Assembly (NCBI GenBank): GCA_963715625.1
Contig: OY970260.1
Coordinates: forward strand, 2,542,001-2,606,000
DNA length: 64,000 nt
DNA from: VRUE01 sp963715625
GTDB lineage: Bacteria; Actinomycetota; Thermoleophilia; Solirubrobacterales; 70-9
Direction: 5' to 3'
In this document: one piece after another, positions 25,467 through 35,627 of the stretch
How the letters are laid out: the number at the start of each line of letters is the position of its first letter
Position numbering within the stretch: position 1 is the first letter of the stretch
Made by a program: the position numbers and the translations under genes
Notes under the pieces: model-generated
Database searches by the model: none
Told to the model about the DNA's origin: nothing
The model's input: the letters and a program-made list of their open reading frames with translations, nothing else

Positions 25467-25553
25467 GGCGGGTCCTGTCACGGTTTTGGTGCCACCAGCC
25501 CTGCGGTAGCTAAAGCTTCCTCGGGCTGGTCCCCCAAAACCGCGCCACCCCCC
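25467..25553 (+). repeat. Structured repeat family S, copy 2 (forward)
   Basis: GGCGGGTCCTGTC at the start, GCCACCCCCC at the end. P1: CGGTTTTGG (25481-25489) with CCAAAACCG (25534-25542). P2: ACCAGCCC (25494-25501) with GGGCTGGT (25523-25530). The loop TGCGGTAGCTAAAGCTTCCT matches copy 1 exactly while both stems have different, still paired, bases. Confidence 0.92.
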
Positions 25554-25600
25554 GCGACAAGCGTTCGTCTCTGACGAGCTGACCCGAAAGCGCCCCTCCC

Positions 25601-25688
25601 GCGGGTGGCGCCGTAGGGGGGACCGCCCCCGAGGACGCTTTAGCGACCGCAGGGGGCGGTGGGTCCCCTGCGGCGACAGGACCCGCGG
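25601..25688 (-). repeat. Structured repeat family S, copy 3 (reverse)
   Basis: On the minus strand it reads GCGGGTCCTGTCGCCGCAGG and so on, almost identical to copy 1. The apical mini-hairpin is CGC-TAAA-GCG instead of AGC-TAAA-GCT, a paired change. With copy 2 it forms an inverted pair 47 bp apart. Confidence 0.9.
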
Positions 25689-25726
25689 GCCAGGCCGCTT
25701 GCTTGGGAGAACTAGTGAGATTTGGT

Positions 25727-25767
25727 GGCCCGCCGGAGACTGTTGGGGAGAGCTCCGGCGGGCCTTT
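25727..25767 (+). terminator. Intrinsic terminator after rnj
   Basis: GGCCCGCCGGAG (25727-25738), 14-nt loop, CTCCGGCGGGCC (25753-25764), then TTT. A 12-bp perfect stem. It closes the pnp-rnj region and could also help insulate the convergent two-component operon. Confidence 0.75.
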
Positions 25768-25813
25768 GTGTCTCGTCCGGAACGGAATCTAGGACCGGGG
25801 GGTAAAGCGGGGC

Positions 25814-27241
25814 TTAAGCCGGGGTAACTGTTTGCTCAGACTTGGCGAGGGGGAGGCGGACGCGGAAGAGGGCGCCGCCGATCTCCGACTCGGTGACCTC
25901 GACCGAGCCTCCGTGAGAGGCGGCCACGGCGGCGACGATCGCCAGGCCGAGCCCGCTGCCGCCGGCCACGGCGGTGTCGGCCGGGCCCTCGCCGCGGACG
26001 AAGCGGTCGAATATCTGGCTGCGCAGGTGGGGCGGGACGCCGGGGCCGTCGTCGGCCACCTCGACCACGGCGTCGCTGCCGTCCGCGTGCAGGCGCAGCT
26101 CGATCCGGCTTCCCGCCGGCGTGTGCCGGGCTGCGTTGTCGAGCAGGTTGAGGACCATCCGGTGCAGCTCGTCCGGGTTGCCCTCGACCGCCAGCGGGAC
26201 CTCGCTCTTGAGCTCCAGCTCGTGGTCGGCGAGCGTCGGGGCGACCTCGGCGGCCGCGTTGCCGGCGACCTCGGCCAGGTCGCAGCGCCGGTGCCGGCCC
26301 ACCCGGCCCGCGTCGGCGCGGGCGAGCAGCAGCAGGTCGGAGACGAGGCGGCTCATCCGCCGCGAGGAGCGCAGGGCAGAGTCGACCATCGCCCGCTCCT
26401 CGCCGTCGCGCGGCTCGCGCAGCGAGGCCTCGAGCAGTTCCAGGTTGGCGAGGACGCTGGTCAGCGGCGTGCGCAGCTCGTGCGAGGCGTCGGCGACGAA
26501 CTCACGCTGTTTCTTCATCGCCGCCTCGCGCTCGCTGCGGGCGGCGTCGAGTGAGCGCAGCATCTGCTCCAGGGTCCGGGCCAGCTCGCCGACCTCGTCG
26601 TCGACTTTGGGGTCCGGCATGTGGGGGGAGGGATCGCCGGTGTCGGCGACCTCGCGCGCGGTCGCCGTCAGCGCCGAGATCGGCCGCATCGCGCGCGCCG
26701 CGATGGCCAGCCCGGCAAGGCTTGCCAGGAAGGTGCCCGCGAAGATCCCGGCGGCGATGAAGAGCCAGAGCCGGTCGACGGTCGAGTCGACGTGGGCGAG
26801 GCTGCGGCCGTACTGGACGTAACCGGTGATGAGGCCGGTGTCGCTGGCTATCCGCGCCGTCGCCACCCGCATCTGCCCCCGATCGGTGAGGCCTGGCGCC
26901 AGCGGTCCCATACCGGCGGCGCCGGTGCTCTCCTTGATCAGGTTGCCGTTGACGTCGAAGACCCGGGCGCTGGCCTCGTCGGGACGGACGAAGTCGTCGA
27001 GGCGGGGGCCTTTCTGGAAGGAGATCGTGCCGAGCGGCGTGTAGACGATGCGGAATTCCCTTGCCAGGGCCTGGGCGGCGCCACCCACCTCGCGGTTGAA
27101 GTCGTCGCGGATGCGGTTGGTCGTGACCTGGCCGATCACCGCGCCGAAGGCGAGGAGGATGACGAGCGTCATCCCCGCCGAGACGCCGGCGAGGCGCCAC
27201 CGCACTGGCCAGCTGCCGGGCTTGCGCAGGAGCCTCCTCAT
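25814..27241 (-). CDS. Sensor histidine kinase (HAMP, HisKA, HATPase)
   Basis: 475 aa membrane kinase. First TM helix about residues 18-38, an extracytoplasmic sensor region of about 120 residues, second TM near 158-182, HAMP (PISALTATAREVADTGD), H-box ASHELRTPLTSV with the phospho-His, then N-box (NLLDNAARHTP), DDGPGVP and GSGLGLAIV. Resembles MprB-like kinases of Actinobacteria. The signal sensed cannot be told from sequence. It begins directly after the response regulator stop with no gap. Confidence 0.93.
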   Translation of the reverse strand: MRRLLRKPGSWPVRWRLAGVSAGMTLVILLAFGAVIGQVTTNRIRDDFNREVGGAAQALAREFRIVYTPLGTISFQKGPRLDDFVRPDEASARVFDVNGNLIKESTGAAGMGPLAPGLTDRGQMRVATARIASDTGLITGYVQYGRSLAHVDSTVDRLWLFIAAGIFAGTFLASLAGLAIAARAMRPISALTATAREVADTGDPSPHMPDPKVDDEVGELARTLEQMLRSLDAARSEREAAMKKQREFVADASHELRTPLTSVLANLELLEASLREPRDGEERAMVDSALRSSRRMSRLVSDLLLLARADAGRVGRHRRCDLAEVAGNAAAEVAPTLADHELELKSEVPLAVEGNPDELHRMVLNLLDNAARHTPAGSRIELRLHADGSDAVVEVADDGPGVPPHLRSQIFDRFVRGEGPADTAVAGGSGLGLAIVAAVAASHGGSVEVTESEIGGALFRVRLPLAKSEQTVTPA

Positions 27242-27946
27242 CTACCCCTTCAGCACGTAGCCGGCCCCGCGCTTGGTGTGCAGGAGCCGTGGCTCGCCGC
27301 CGGCCTCGAGCTTGCGCCGCAGGTTTGAGACGAAGACGTCGATGGTGTTCGTGGCCGCGGTCGGGTCGTAGCCCCAGACCTCGTCGAGGAGGCGCTCGCG
27401 GGCGACGACGAGGCGCTCGTTTCGCATCAGGTACTCCAGCAGCTCGAACTCCCGGTTGGTCAGCTCCAGCTCGCGCTCGCCGCGCCTGACCTCGCGCGTG
27501 GCCGGGTTGAGGGTGAGGTTGCCGACCGCCAGCGAGGCGGACCCGCGGGGCGGGCGGCGGCGCAGCAGCGCCCGGATCCGCGCCAGCAGCTCCTGGCGCT
27601 CGAAGGGCTTGACCAGGTAGTCGTCGGCGCCGCTGTCGAGCCCGTCGACGCGGTCCTCGGTCTCCGCCCGGGCGGTCAGCATCAGGATCGGCACGTCGCC
27701 GTCTGCACGCAGGCGGCGGCAGACCTCGATCCCGTCGAGGCGCGGCAGGCCGAGGTCGAGCACGACCAGGTCGGGGACGAACCCGGTGGCGACGTCCAGC
27801 GCGTCTACTCCGTCGGCGCTGGTCCTGACCTCGTAGCCCTCCTGGCGCAGCGAGCGGCGCAGGACGTCGGCGATGTCGGCGTCGTCCTCGACTACCAGGA
27901 CGCGGGCGGTGGCGGTCTCTGTGTCGTTGGCCAGCATTTTGCTCAC
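27242..27946 (-). CDS. OmpR/PhoB-family response regulator
   Basis: 234 aa. The receiver domain has the acidic pair Asp21/Asp22, phospho-acceptor Asp64 (VVLDLGLPR), Thr in LMLTARAE and Lys in LVKPFE; the C-terminal winged helix ends HTKRGAGYVLKG. It should bind DNA and regulate genes in response to the adjacent kinase. Start GTG 27946 or ATG 27937; a TAACAT sequence 11 nt before the ATG suits the latter. Divergent from ftsK across a 93-bp gap. Confidence 0.94.
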   Translation of the reverse strand: MSKMLANDTETATARVLVVEDDADIADVLRRSLRQEGYEVRTSADGVDALDVATGFVPDLVVLDLGLPRLDGIEVCRRLRADGDVPILMLTARAETEDRVDGLDSGADDYLVKPFERQELLARIRALLRRRPPRGSASLAVGNLTLNPATREVRRGERELELTNREFELLEYLMRNERLVVARERLLDEVWGYDPTAATNTIDVFVSNLRRKLEAGGEPRLLHTKRGAGYVLKG

Positions 27947-28039
27947 CGATGTTAGCCCGGTATCGGCCGGGTTCCGTGGGGATTTACCTCGAATTTAGCC
28001 CCGGCAGGGGAGGGGCGGTCCACGTCGAAGCGGGCAGTC

Positions 28040-30181
<2,142 letters not shown>

Positions 30182-30190
30182 GCGCGGTAG

Positions 30191-30196
30191 GACAAT
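30191..30196 (+). promoter_or_regulatory. -10 box of the RodZ-like gene (leaderless)
   Basis: GACAAT, six bases before the ATG at 30203. Confidence 0.45.
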
Positions 30197-30202
30197 GGGG
30201 CC

Positions 30203-30961
30203 ATGGAACCCCGGGTCGGCGCGACCCTCCGCCAGGCGCGAAAGCGCCGCGAGATCGAGCTCTCCGAGGTCGAGGCTGCCACCAGGGTCAGGCTCAAGTA
30301 CCTGCGGGCGATAGAGGACGAAGACTGGGAGGCGCTGCCGGGCAGCGTCTACACCCGCGGCTTCATCCGCGCCTACGCCTCATTCCTGGGCCTGGACGGG
30401 GAGCGCCTCGCGGCCGAGCATCGCCAGGGCGCCGAAGGCGAGCCCGGCGTCGAGCCCGTTCTCCCCGTGCGCTCCCCGCGCTCCGGCGACAGGCAGCGCC
30501 GTGCCGTTCGCGGCCTGGGCTGGATCGTGGCGGCGGGCGTGCTCCTCGTCGCCGTGCTCGTGATCGTCACCCTGCCGGAGGGCGGGGACGAAGGTGTGGG
30601 GCCGCCGGAGCCGGCCGGAAGCCGCCCGGCCACGAACGCCGGGTCACGGGAGCAGCCGCAGCCCAAGCCGCGCGCCGGGCTGGTCTCGGTGAGCCTCGTG
30701 ACCAGCGCCGAAGTCTGGGTCTGCCTCGTCGGCGACGGCGGGCGGCACCTGGTCGACGGCCAGATCCTCGAAGCGGGAGCCGCGGCGGGACCGTTCCGGT
30801 CCGGTAGCTTCACCGTCTCCTTCGGCAACGGGGAGGTATCGATGCTCATCGACGGCAAGGAAGCTGAGATCCCGGCGACGTCCAGCCCGATCGGGTACTC
30901 GATCGACGCCGAAGGCGAGCTGACCCGGCTCTCCGAAGCAGAGCGGCCGACCTGCGCTTGA
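30203..30961 (+). CDS. RodZ-like helix-turn-helix membrane protein
   Basis: 252 aa. N-terminal HTH_25 domain (GATLRQARKRREIELSEVEAATRV, then YLRAIEDEDWEALPGSVYTRGFIRAYA, the RodZ hallmark), one TM helix at 106-124, and a C-terminal beta-rich extracytoplasmic domain (about 160-250) like DUF4115. RodZ connects the cytoskeleton to cell-wall synthesis in rods; here it lies between ftsK and cinA, the usual actinobacterial place, where its exact role is less clear. Ends 1 nt before cinA. Confidence 0.87.
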   Translation: MEPRVGATLRQARKRREIELSEVEAATRVRLKYLRAIEDEDWEALPGSVYTRGFIRAYASFLGLDGERLAAEHRQGAEGEPGVEPVLPVRSPRSGDRQRRAVRGLGWIVAAGVLLVAVLVIVTLPEGGDEGVGPPEPAGSRPATNAGSREQPQPKPRAGLVSVSLVTSAEVWVCLVGDGGRHLVDGQILEAGAAAGPFRSGSFTVSFGNGEVSMLIDGKEAEIPATSSPIGYSIDAEGELTRLSEAERPTCA

Positions 30962-30962
30962 G

Positions 30963-32243
30963 ATGACCGAGGTGCGGGCGGGGATAGTCGTCACCGGGAC
31001 CGAGGTCCTCACTGGGCGGATCGCCGACCGCAACGGGCCCTGGGTGTCCGAGCGGCTGGCCGAGCTCGGGGTGGAGGTGGCCCACATCCTCGTCGTCGGC
31101 GACCGCCCGGACGACCTCGAGGCGGCGCTGCGCTTCATGGCCGCGGAGGGGATGGACCTGATCGTCACCTCGGGCGGGCTGGGCCCGACCGCCGACGACC
31201 TGACCGCCGAGGTGGTGGCGAGCTTTGCCGGCCGCGAGCTCGTCCTCGACGAGGAGGTCGAGGAGAAGATCGCGGCGATCCTGCGCGACTTCGCGCGCCG
31301 GTTCAACTTCGACCCCGAGGCCGTGCGCGAGGCCAACCGCAAGCAGGCGCTGGTGCCGGAGGGCGCGATTCCCCTCGACCCGGTGGGCACTGCGCCCGGC
31401 CTCGTCGTCCCGGTCGACGGGCGGGTCGTCGTGGTGCTCCCGGGCCCGCCCCGCGAGCTGCAGCCGATGTGGCCGGCGGCGCTGGCTGCGGAGCCGGTGC
31501 AGGAGCTGCTCGAGCGCGCCACGCCGCTGCATGGGTACACGCTGCGGATGTTCGGCGTGCCCGAGTCGGAGATCGCCAAGAGCCTGCGCGAGATGGAGGG
31601 CGCCGGGATCGCCCTGCCGGAGGTCGAGATCACGACCTGCTTGCGCCGCGGCGAGATCGAGATCGACGTCCGCTACCGCGAAGAGGCCGCGGGCACGGCG
31701 GAGGCGGTGCGCGCCGGCCTCGCCGAGCGCCACGAGCGCCACCTCTTCAGCCTCGAGGGGGAGACGATCGACTCGCAGGTGGCGCGGCTGCTGCGGGGGC
31801 GCAGGCTGGGCCTTGCCGAGTCGTGCAGCGGCGGATTGCTGGCGGCCCGCATCACCGACCTGCCCGGCGCCTCCGAGTACATGATGGGCGGGGTCGTCCC
31901 CTACTCGAACGAGGCGAAGGCCGAGCTGCTCGGGGTCGATCCCGACCTGATCGGGGAGAAGGGCGCGGTCTCGGCCGAGGTGGCGGAGGCGATGGCGCTC
32001 GGCGCGCTCAACCGCTTCGGCGCCGATGTCGCAGTGGCGATCACCGGCATCGCCGGCCCCGACGGCGGCAGCGAGGAGAGGCCCGTCGGCTACGTCTGCT
32101 TCAACGCCCGCCTCGCCGACGGCACCGCGATCGCCCGCGACCCCGTCATCCCCGGCGGCCGCGCCGACATCCGCGAGCGCTCGGCCCTCGTGGGCATGCA
32201 CCTGCTGCGGATCCTCCTCAGCGGCGAGGAAGCGCCATTGTAG
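30963..32243 (+). CDS. cinA: CinA: ADP-ribose pyrophosphatase-like domain plus NMN amidohydrolase
   Basis: 426 aa. The N-terminal MoCF-like domain (GIVVTGTEVLTGRIADRN, TSGGLGPTADDLT) and the C-terminal CinA/PncC domain (LAESCSGGLLAARITDLPGASE, AITGIAGPDGGSEERPVG) are both complete. The C-terminal part deamidates nicotinamide mononucleotide in pyridine-nucleotide salvage. In many Gram-positive bacteria cinA stands just before recA; here a lower-GC island of about 3.3 kb and thpR lie in between. Confidence 0.94.
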   Translation: MTEVRAGIVVTGTEVLTGRIADRNGPWVSERLAELGVEVAHILVVGDRPDDLEAALRFMAAEGMDLIVTSGGLGPTADDLTAEVVASFAGRELVLDEEVEEKIAAILRDFARRFNFDPEAVREANRKQALVPEGAIPLDPVGTAPGLVVPVDGRVVVVLPGPPRELQPMWPAALAAEPVQELLERATPLHGYTLRMFGVPESEIAKSLREMEGAGIALPEVEITTCLRRGEIEIDVRYREEAAGTAEAVRAGLAERHERHLFSLEGETIDSQVARLLRGRRLGLAESCSGGLLAARITDLPGASEYMMGGVVPYSNEAKAELLGVDPDLIGEKGAVSAEVAEAMALGALNRFGADVAVAITGIAGPDGGSEERPVGYVCFNARLADGTAIARDPVIPGGRADIRERSALVGMHLLRILLSGEEAPL

Positions 32244-32583
32244 TCTCGTGGTGATTCAGTCGCCCGCGGGGTGGTTCCCCGCTTCGATGGGGGGGCTGTT
32301 CCTGCGCGAGTGAGGTAGCTGTCTGAGTCAGCTACCGTGAAAGAGACATCTGCGGAGGCGATTCTGGAGCGCGCGCCTTTCGCCCCACGAGTTCGACCAG
32401 CATTTCGGCCACCTACCTAACGACGGCGGTGGTGGCGGCATTGAGTTTCGCTTCGGGATGCAACGTCGAGACGCGCAGTGAGCAGACGCGCGGAATGCGC
32501 GCATTTTTGTAACTTCTTGCCAACAAAACTGCCTGCTCGCTGCACAATCCGGATTTCAGCCCAGACTTCGCCGCTCAGGCCTC
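32244..32583. other. Gene-free left border of the low-GC island
   Basis: About 340 bp with no supported gene. It has a hairpin, GGTAGCTG (32314-32321) with CAGCTACC (32329-32336), and several degenerate open stretches, such as one reading FDQHFGHLPND ending in TGA near 32481, that could be decayed coding sequence. Base composition drops towards 32480-32560 (CGCATTTTTGTAACTTCTTG). No integrase or obvious direct repeat is seen. Confidence 0.5.
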
Positions 32584-32589
32584 TATCCT
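32584..32589 (+). promoter_or_regulatory. -10 box of the island operon
   Basis: TATCCT, seven bases before the ATG at 32597; consistent with a leaderless transcript. Confidence 0.5.
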
Positions 32590-32596
32590 CGCCCCA

Positions 32597-33127
32597 ATGG
32601 CAAATCAGGGACCACTAGAGACCGATGATGCGATCGTTCTCCTCCTGGGGGCACCAGGAGGAGAACCAGACCGCCTGGACGGCGTCACTCGGTTGGAGAA
32701 GCTGATTTTCCTGCTGGAGAGGGAGACGCCGGTTCAGGACTGGATGACCGAGAAAGCCGATTTTCGATCCTGGCGGTTTGGACCGTTTTCGTCAAAGGTC
32801 TACGAGGCTGCGGACACGCTCGCGGTTGCTGGACTGATTCGAGACTCGGCGAGCAAGGCGGGAAGTTCCGAAGATCGATGGGAGGCACTAAATGCTCTGA
32901 TCGATGAGGTAGACCCGTACACCACCCGCACGTTCGAACTAACCGAGCGCGGGCGAAGGTACTACGAAGCACTACTAGAAGAGCTCCCGGATGACGCGGA
33001 GAAGGTGCTAGAAGGCTTCATGCAAAAGTTCGCGTGCCTCCCGCTGCGACAACTAGTCCGTTACGTCTACGAGCGGTATCCGCAATTCACGGACAAGTCC
33101 GAGATCCGCGACGAGATACTCCGTTGA
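32597..33127 (+). CDS. Unrecognised protein, winged-helix-like (island gene A)
   Basis: 176 aa, no family assigned with certainty. TRLEKLIFLLERE followed by FRSWRFGPFSSKVYEAADTLAVAGLI resembles the small winged-helix proteins in which a conserved YGPFS-type motif follows the first helices (YwgA/Panacea-like); FELTERGRRYYEALLEEL looks like a wing and a final helix. It could be a regulator or antitoxin of the cassette. Base composition is lower in GC than neighbouring housekeeping genes. Its TGA overlaps the next start (TTGA), so the three first genes of the island are translationally coupled. Confidence 0.7.
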   Translation: MANQGPLETDDAIVLLLGAPGGEPDRLDGVTRLEKLIFLLERETPVQDWMTEKADFRSWRFGPFSSKVYEAADTLAVAGLIRDSASKAGSSEDRWEALNALIDEVDPYTTRTFELTERGRRYYEALLEELPDDAEKVLEGFMQKFACLPLRQLVRYVYERYPQFTDKSEIRDEILR

Positions 33128-33711
33128 CTCTCGAGCCAGGTGACGAGGCAGCGATCATCGCGGTGGGCGTCGCGGTTGTCCTTGCTGTCACTGTTGGGAT
33201 CTTCAAAGCCGCGTCACTGCGCGGCGATATGAACTCGAAGTGGGCTGGGCGGGTTGCGTTCGCAGCGGCCGCGCTTGGGGAGAAGACAATTTCCGAGCTA
33301 GAGCACCTCCGTGACGCGGTTGACCAGGCCTTGCCGGCGACCCCCGACGGCTTTGATCCTTCGCAAGCAATAGCTGACCCGGCTCCGTTGTTCGTGCGGG
33401 CTGATAGGACCGTGAAGTATTACCGAGCTCAGGCACGGCTGGAGAAAGACCTTGGATACCTACGAGGACTGGGTCCAGTCCTCGTAGGGGCACTTATTGG
33501 CGTCGATGTTGCGGCTGCCGTCCTCACGGTCTTCTTCGCGGAACTGCTTGAGTGGACATGGATCAAGCCGGTCGGGTTCGTCCTCCTGATCGCCGCCTCA
33601 CTGGTCCTCGGTGCCGCTGGATGCGTTTACATAGTCCTGCAACACCGCCTTGCCGATGGCGAGATCCTTGCGGGAACCGGCGGTCGTGCTCAAGGCAAGC
33701 TCGACGAGTGA
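33124..33711 (+). CDS. Unrecognised three-TM membrane protein (island gene B)
   Basis: 195 aa from a TTG start at 33124 overlapping gene A. Three hydrophobic helices: about 9-32 (IIAVGVAVVLAVTVGIF), 117-143 (GPVLVGALIGVDVAAAVLTVFF) and 150-175. Between the first two is an 80-residue soluble, mainly helical segment. No homologue recognised. An upstream in-frame ATG at 33034 would overlap gene A by 94 bp and is less likely. Overlaps gene C by 4 nt (GTGA), so membrane protein and nuclease-like protein are probably made together. Confidence 0.7.
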   Translation: MTLEPGDEAAIIAVGVAVVLAVTVGIFKAASLRGDMNSKWAGRVAFAAAALGEKTISELEHLRDAVDQALPATPDGFDPSQAIADPAPLFVRADRTVKYYRAQARLEKDLGYLRGLGPVLVGALIGVDVAAAVLTVFFAELLEWTWIKPVGFVLLIAASLVLGAAGCVYIVLQHRLADGEILAGTGGRAQGKLDE

Positions 33712-34181
33712 CTCCTAACCAGCAAACAATCCTAATGCGACACCTACCCGACGTGACTCAGACCGAAAGTGGTGAGGCGGCGATGCTGCCAGCACTCATG
33801 CGATGGCTCATTGCAACGGGTCGGCTACGCAGCCGAACGAGCGTTGCGTATGAGGTGCCGTGGCTCGGGCGCCGCATCGATCTTGCTCTACTCACATCGC
33901 AAGGAATGACAACTGCATTTGAGCTCAAGCTTGGACGCCTTCAGCGTGTGCTTGAGCAGGCGGCCTACAATCGCGCGAGCTTTCACCGAAGCTGGGTCGT
34001 TACCGGCAACCGCCCTCAAGCGCAAGGGCTCCTCTGGGCGCAGGAACTCGGAGTCGGACTTGTTGTGGTCCAGCACGATGAAGTGGCTCAGCTGATTACA
34101 CCCGCTCCTCCGTCACCGAATCCCGTTGCCTCAAAGCGGCTGCGGATGGCGATCTCACTTCGCACTGCCGAGGCCGTGTAG
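33708..34181 (+). CDS. Putative PD-(D/E)XK nuclease (island gene C)
   Basis: 157 aa. The arrangement Glu49 ... Asp58 (GRRIDLALL) ... Glu72-x-Lys74 (TTAFELK) ... Gln84 (EQAAYNR) fits the PD-(D/E)XK nuclease core: acid, strand, ExK, then Q in the following helix. The segment SWVVTGNRP and a hydrophobic strand (GVGLVVVQHD) follow as in many restriction-like folds. Start GTG at 33708 overlaps gene B; ATG at 33735 is an alternative that leaves the motifs intact. Target (DNA or RNA) unknown. Motif-level evidence only, so the fold is a prediction. Confidence 0.62.
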   Translation: MTPNQQTILMRHLPDVTQTESGEAAMLPALMRWLIATGRLRSRTSVAYEVPWLGRRIDLALLTSQGMTTAFELKLGRLQRVLEQAAYNRASFHRSWVVTGNRPQAQGLLWAQELGVGLVVVQHDEVAQLITPAPPSPNPVASKRLRMAISLRTAEAV

Positions 34182-35400
34182 ATGCCGCCTTTCGAGCGCT
34201 TTGCGCACTACCTCGCCTACGGTGCAACCGATCAGGAGACTTTCCGCGAGCTGCGGGATTCGTACTCGGGCGTTGTTGTCCCTGCGACGATTGCAGCATT
34301 TCAGAGGCAGGGGACGGGCGGATTCGTACTTAGTCTCTCTGCAACGCCGGAGGCGCCTCCCTATGTGATAGATTCCTCGCTTTCCGCTCTTCCAACAGGC
34401 GCTTCAAGCCCCCAAGAAATCTCACACAGCTCTTGCGGAACTTCTCGGCGATTCGGAGCTAGTCGTGCAGGACTTCGATCCGACGCCAGATGCTTTCCCC
34501 GATGAGCGCATCGCCTTGATCGCGCGGAAATGGGTGGAGTTCAACATCGGCTACGGGTCCAAAGAGAGCCAGAGCTTCAATAAGTACGCAAAACGCCTAA
34601 AAGAAGCGATTGAGCCTGAGCACGCGCAAGACCCCGAGGCTGTACTTGCTCCATATTTCGCCTGTGATGGACCGAATGATCCCTGGTGGATACGTTCTGT
34701 GAAATTTTTTGAGCAGACGAGAGGCGCAGCCGGAGATACGCCTTGCCTGCGAGTGGTATGCGCGAGTCGAAGCAGCTCACTGGGCGACCTACTTCTGAGT
34801 CTGGACGGGGACGAGCAGCTCATTGTGTGGGTCTCCAACTTCGATGAGCACAAAGCGACGGTGGAGGAGCTAGTCGCATATAGGCGCGCCATCGCGCACG
34901 CTGTCGGGAAGCGCCAAGATACGTTTGCCCTCTATGGCGGTTTCTTCAGCGTGCTGCTGGGCATTGATGGCCTGTGCGGGGCCTCTCATGGCGTTGGATA
35001 CAGCGAGCACCGGAACTGGCGAGAGCTACCATCGGCCGGTGCTCCCCCAGCGCGTTATTACTTGAGGAGAGCCCATCGTTACGTGGCGCAGGATCTAGCC
35101 CAATACCTCTACACGATCAGCCCAGACCTTACGCAGTGCCCATGCCCTCATTGCGATCAGCGCCCGCCGCTTGAGCTCGACTATCACGAACTCATGAAGC
35201 ACTCAGTCTTGTGTCGGGCGGAGGAGATAGAGGGATGGTTGCCCCTCGATACCCTGACCGCAGCCCGCTTGCTTGAGGATGAGTATGTAGCGCTCAGCAC
35301 TCAAATTGCCAACGCAACATTGGTGCCACAAATTAGGAAGCGTGCCGAGAGCAGCATTGAACATCTTCCGCAATGGGCCGCTTCGCTTAAGGCCTCATAG
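34182..35400 (+). pseudogene. Unrecognised large protein interrupted by a frameshift (island gene D)
   Basis: Two frames together make one protein of about 405 aa. The first runs from ATG 34182 (MPPFERFAHYLAYGATDQE) to about 34376; after one extra base in the GATTCCT stretch (34371-34377) the reading continues in the next frame as RFPLFQQALQAPKKSHTAL and on to TAG at 35400. Ignoring the shift would leave a 107-aa fragment and a later start at 34465. The second half has a conserved-looking segment ASHGVGYSEHRNW and a Cys cluster CPCPHC followed by His and Cys residues, possibly a zinc site. The C-x-C-x2-C spacing recalls tRNA-guanine transglycosylases, but I cannot show homology. It may be a real mutation or a sequencing error. 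Confidence 0.65.
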
Positions 35401-35515
35401 GGGCCGTCGGGATGAGTCAATCTTCGAATTTGCCGGTGAGCTGGGCTAGCTCCCATCGAGGCCCCAATCGCAAAGGCGGTCGCACGTTTGCACTGTGCTT
35501 TCCGTGCCTGCGACC

Positions 35516-35560
35516 GGGGTCCGGTCACTGGGTTCGAACCAACGACCTCTCGCGTGTGAG
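35516..35560 (-). other. 3' half of a tRNA-Val(CAC) gene, probable attachment-site remnant
   Basis: On the minus strand, from 35560 downward: anticodon loop CTCACAC (anticodon CAC), 3' anticodon stem GCGAG, variable loop AGGTC, T-arm with GGTTCGAACC, and an acceptor-like 3' end. The 5' half (D-arm and 5' anticodon stem CTCGC) is absent; the bases before the loop are AATTTC. Integrative elements typically duplicate exactly this 3' part of a tRNA gene. Confidence 0.65.
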
Positions 35561-35612
35561 GAAATTGACAGTTTCGCCGCACTCGGGTGTTGTTCCGTCC
35601 GTTCCGGCTCTC

Positions 35613-35618
35613 TAGCGT
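35613..35618 (+). promoter_or_regulatory. Possible -10 box of thpR-recA
   Basis: TAGCGT nine bases before the thpR ATG. A consensus TTGACA also occurs at 35565-35570, but at 17-bp spacing only TGTTGT follows it. Confidence 0.35.
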
Positions 35619-35627
35619 GGGGCGGGC

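Noticed and set aside
32337..32420. Short frame (GTG 32337, about 27 codons) and other small frames in the gap after cinA
   Set aside because: No ribosome-binding site, no recognisable motif, and the area looks decayed.
35516..35600. A complete tRNA gene
   Set aside because: Only the part from the anticodon loop onward is present; no D-arm or 5' acceptor stem can be found on the 5' side.
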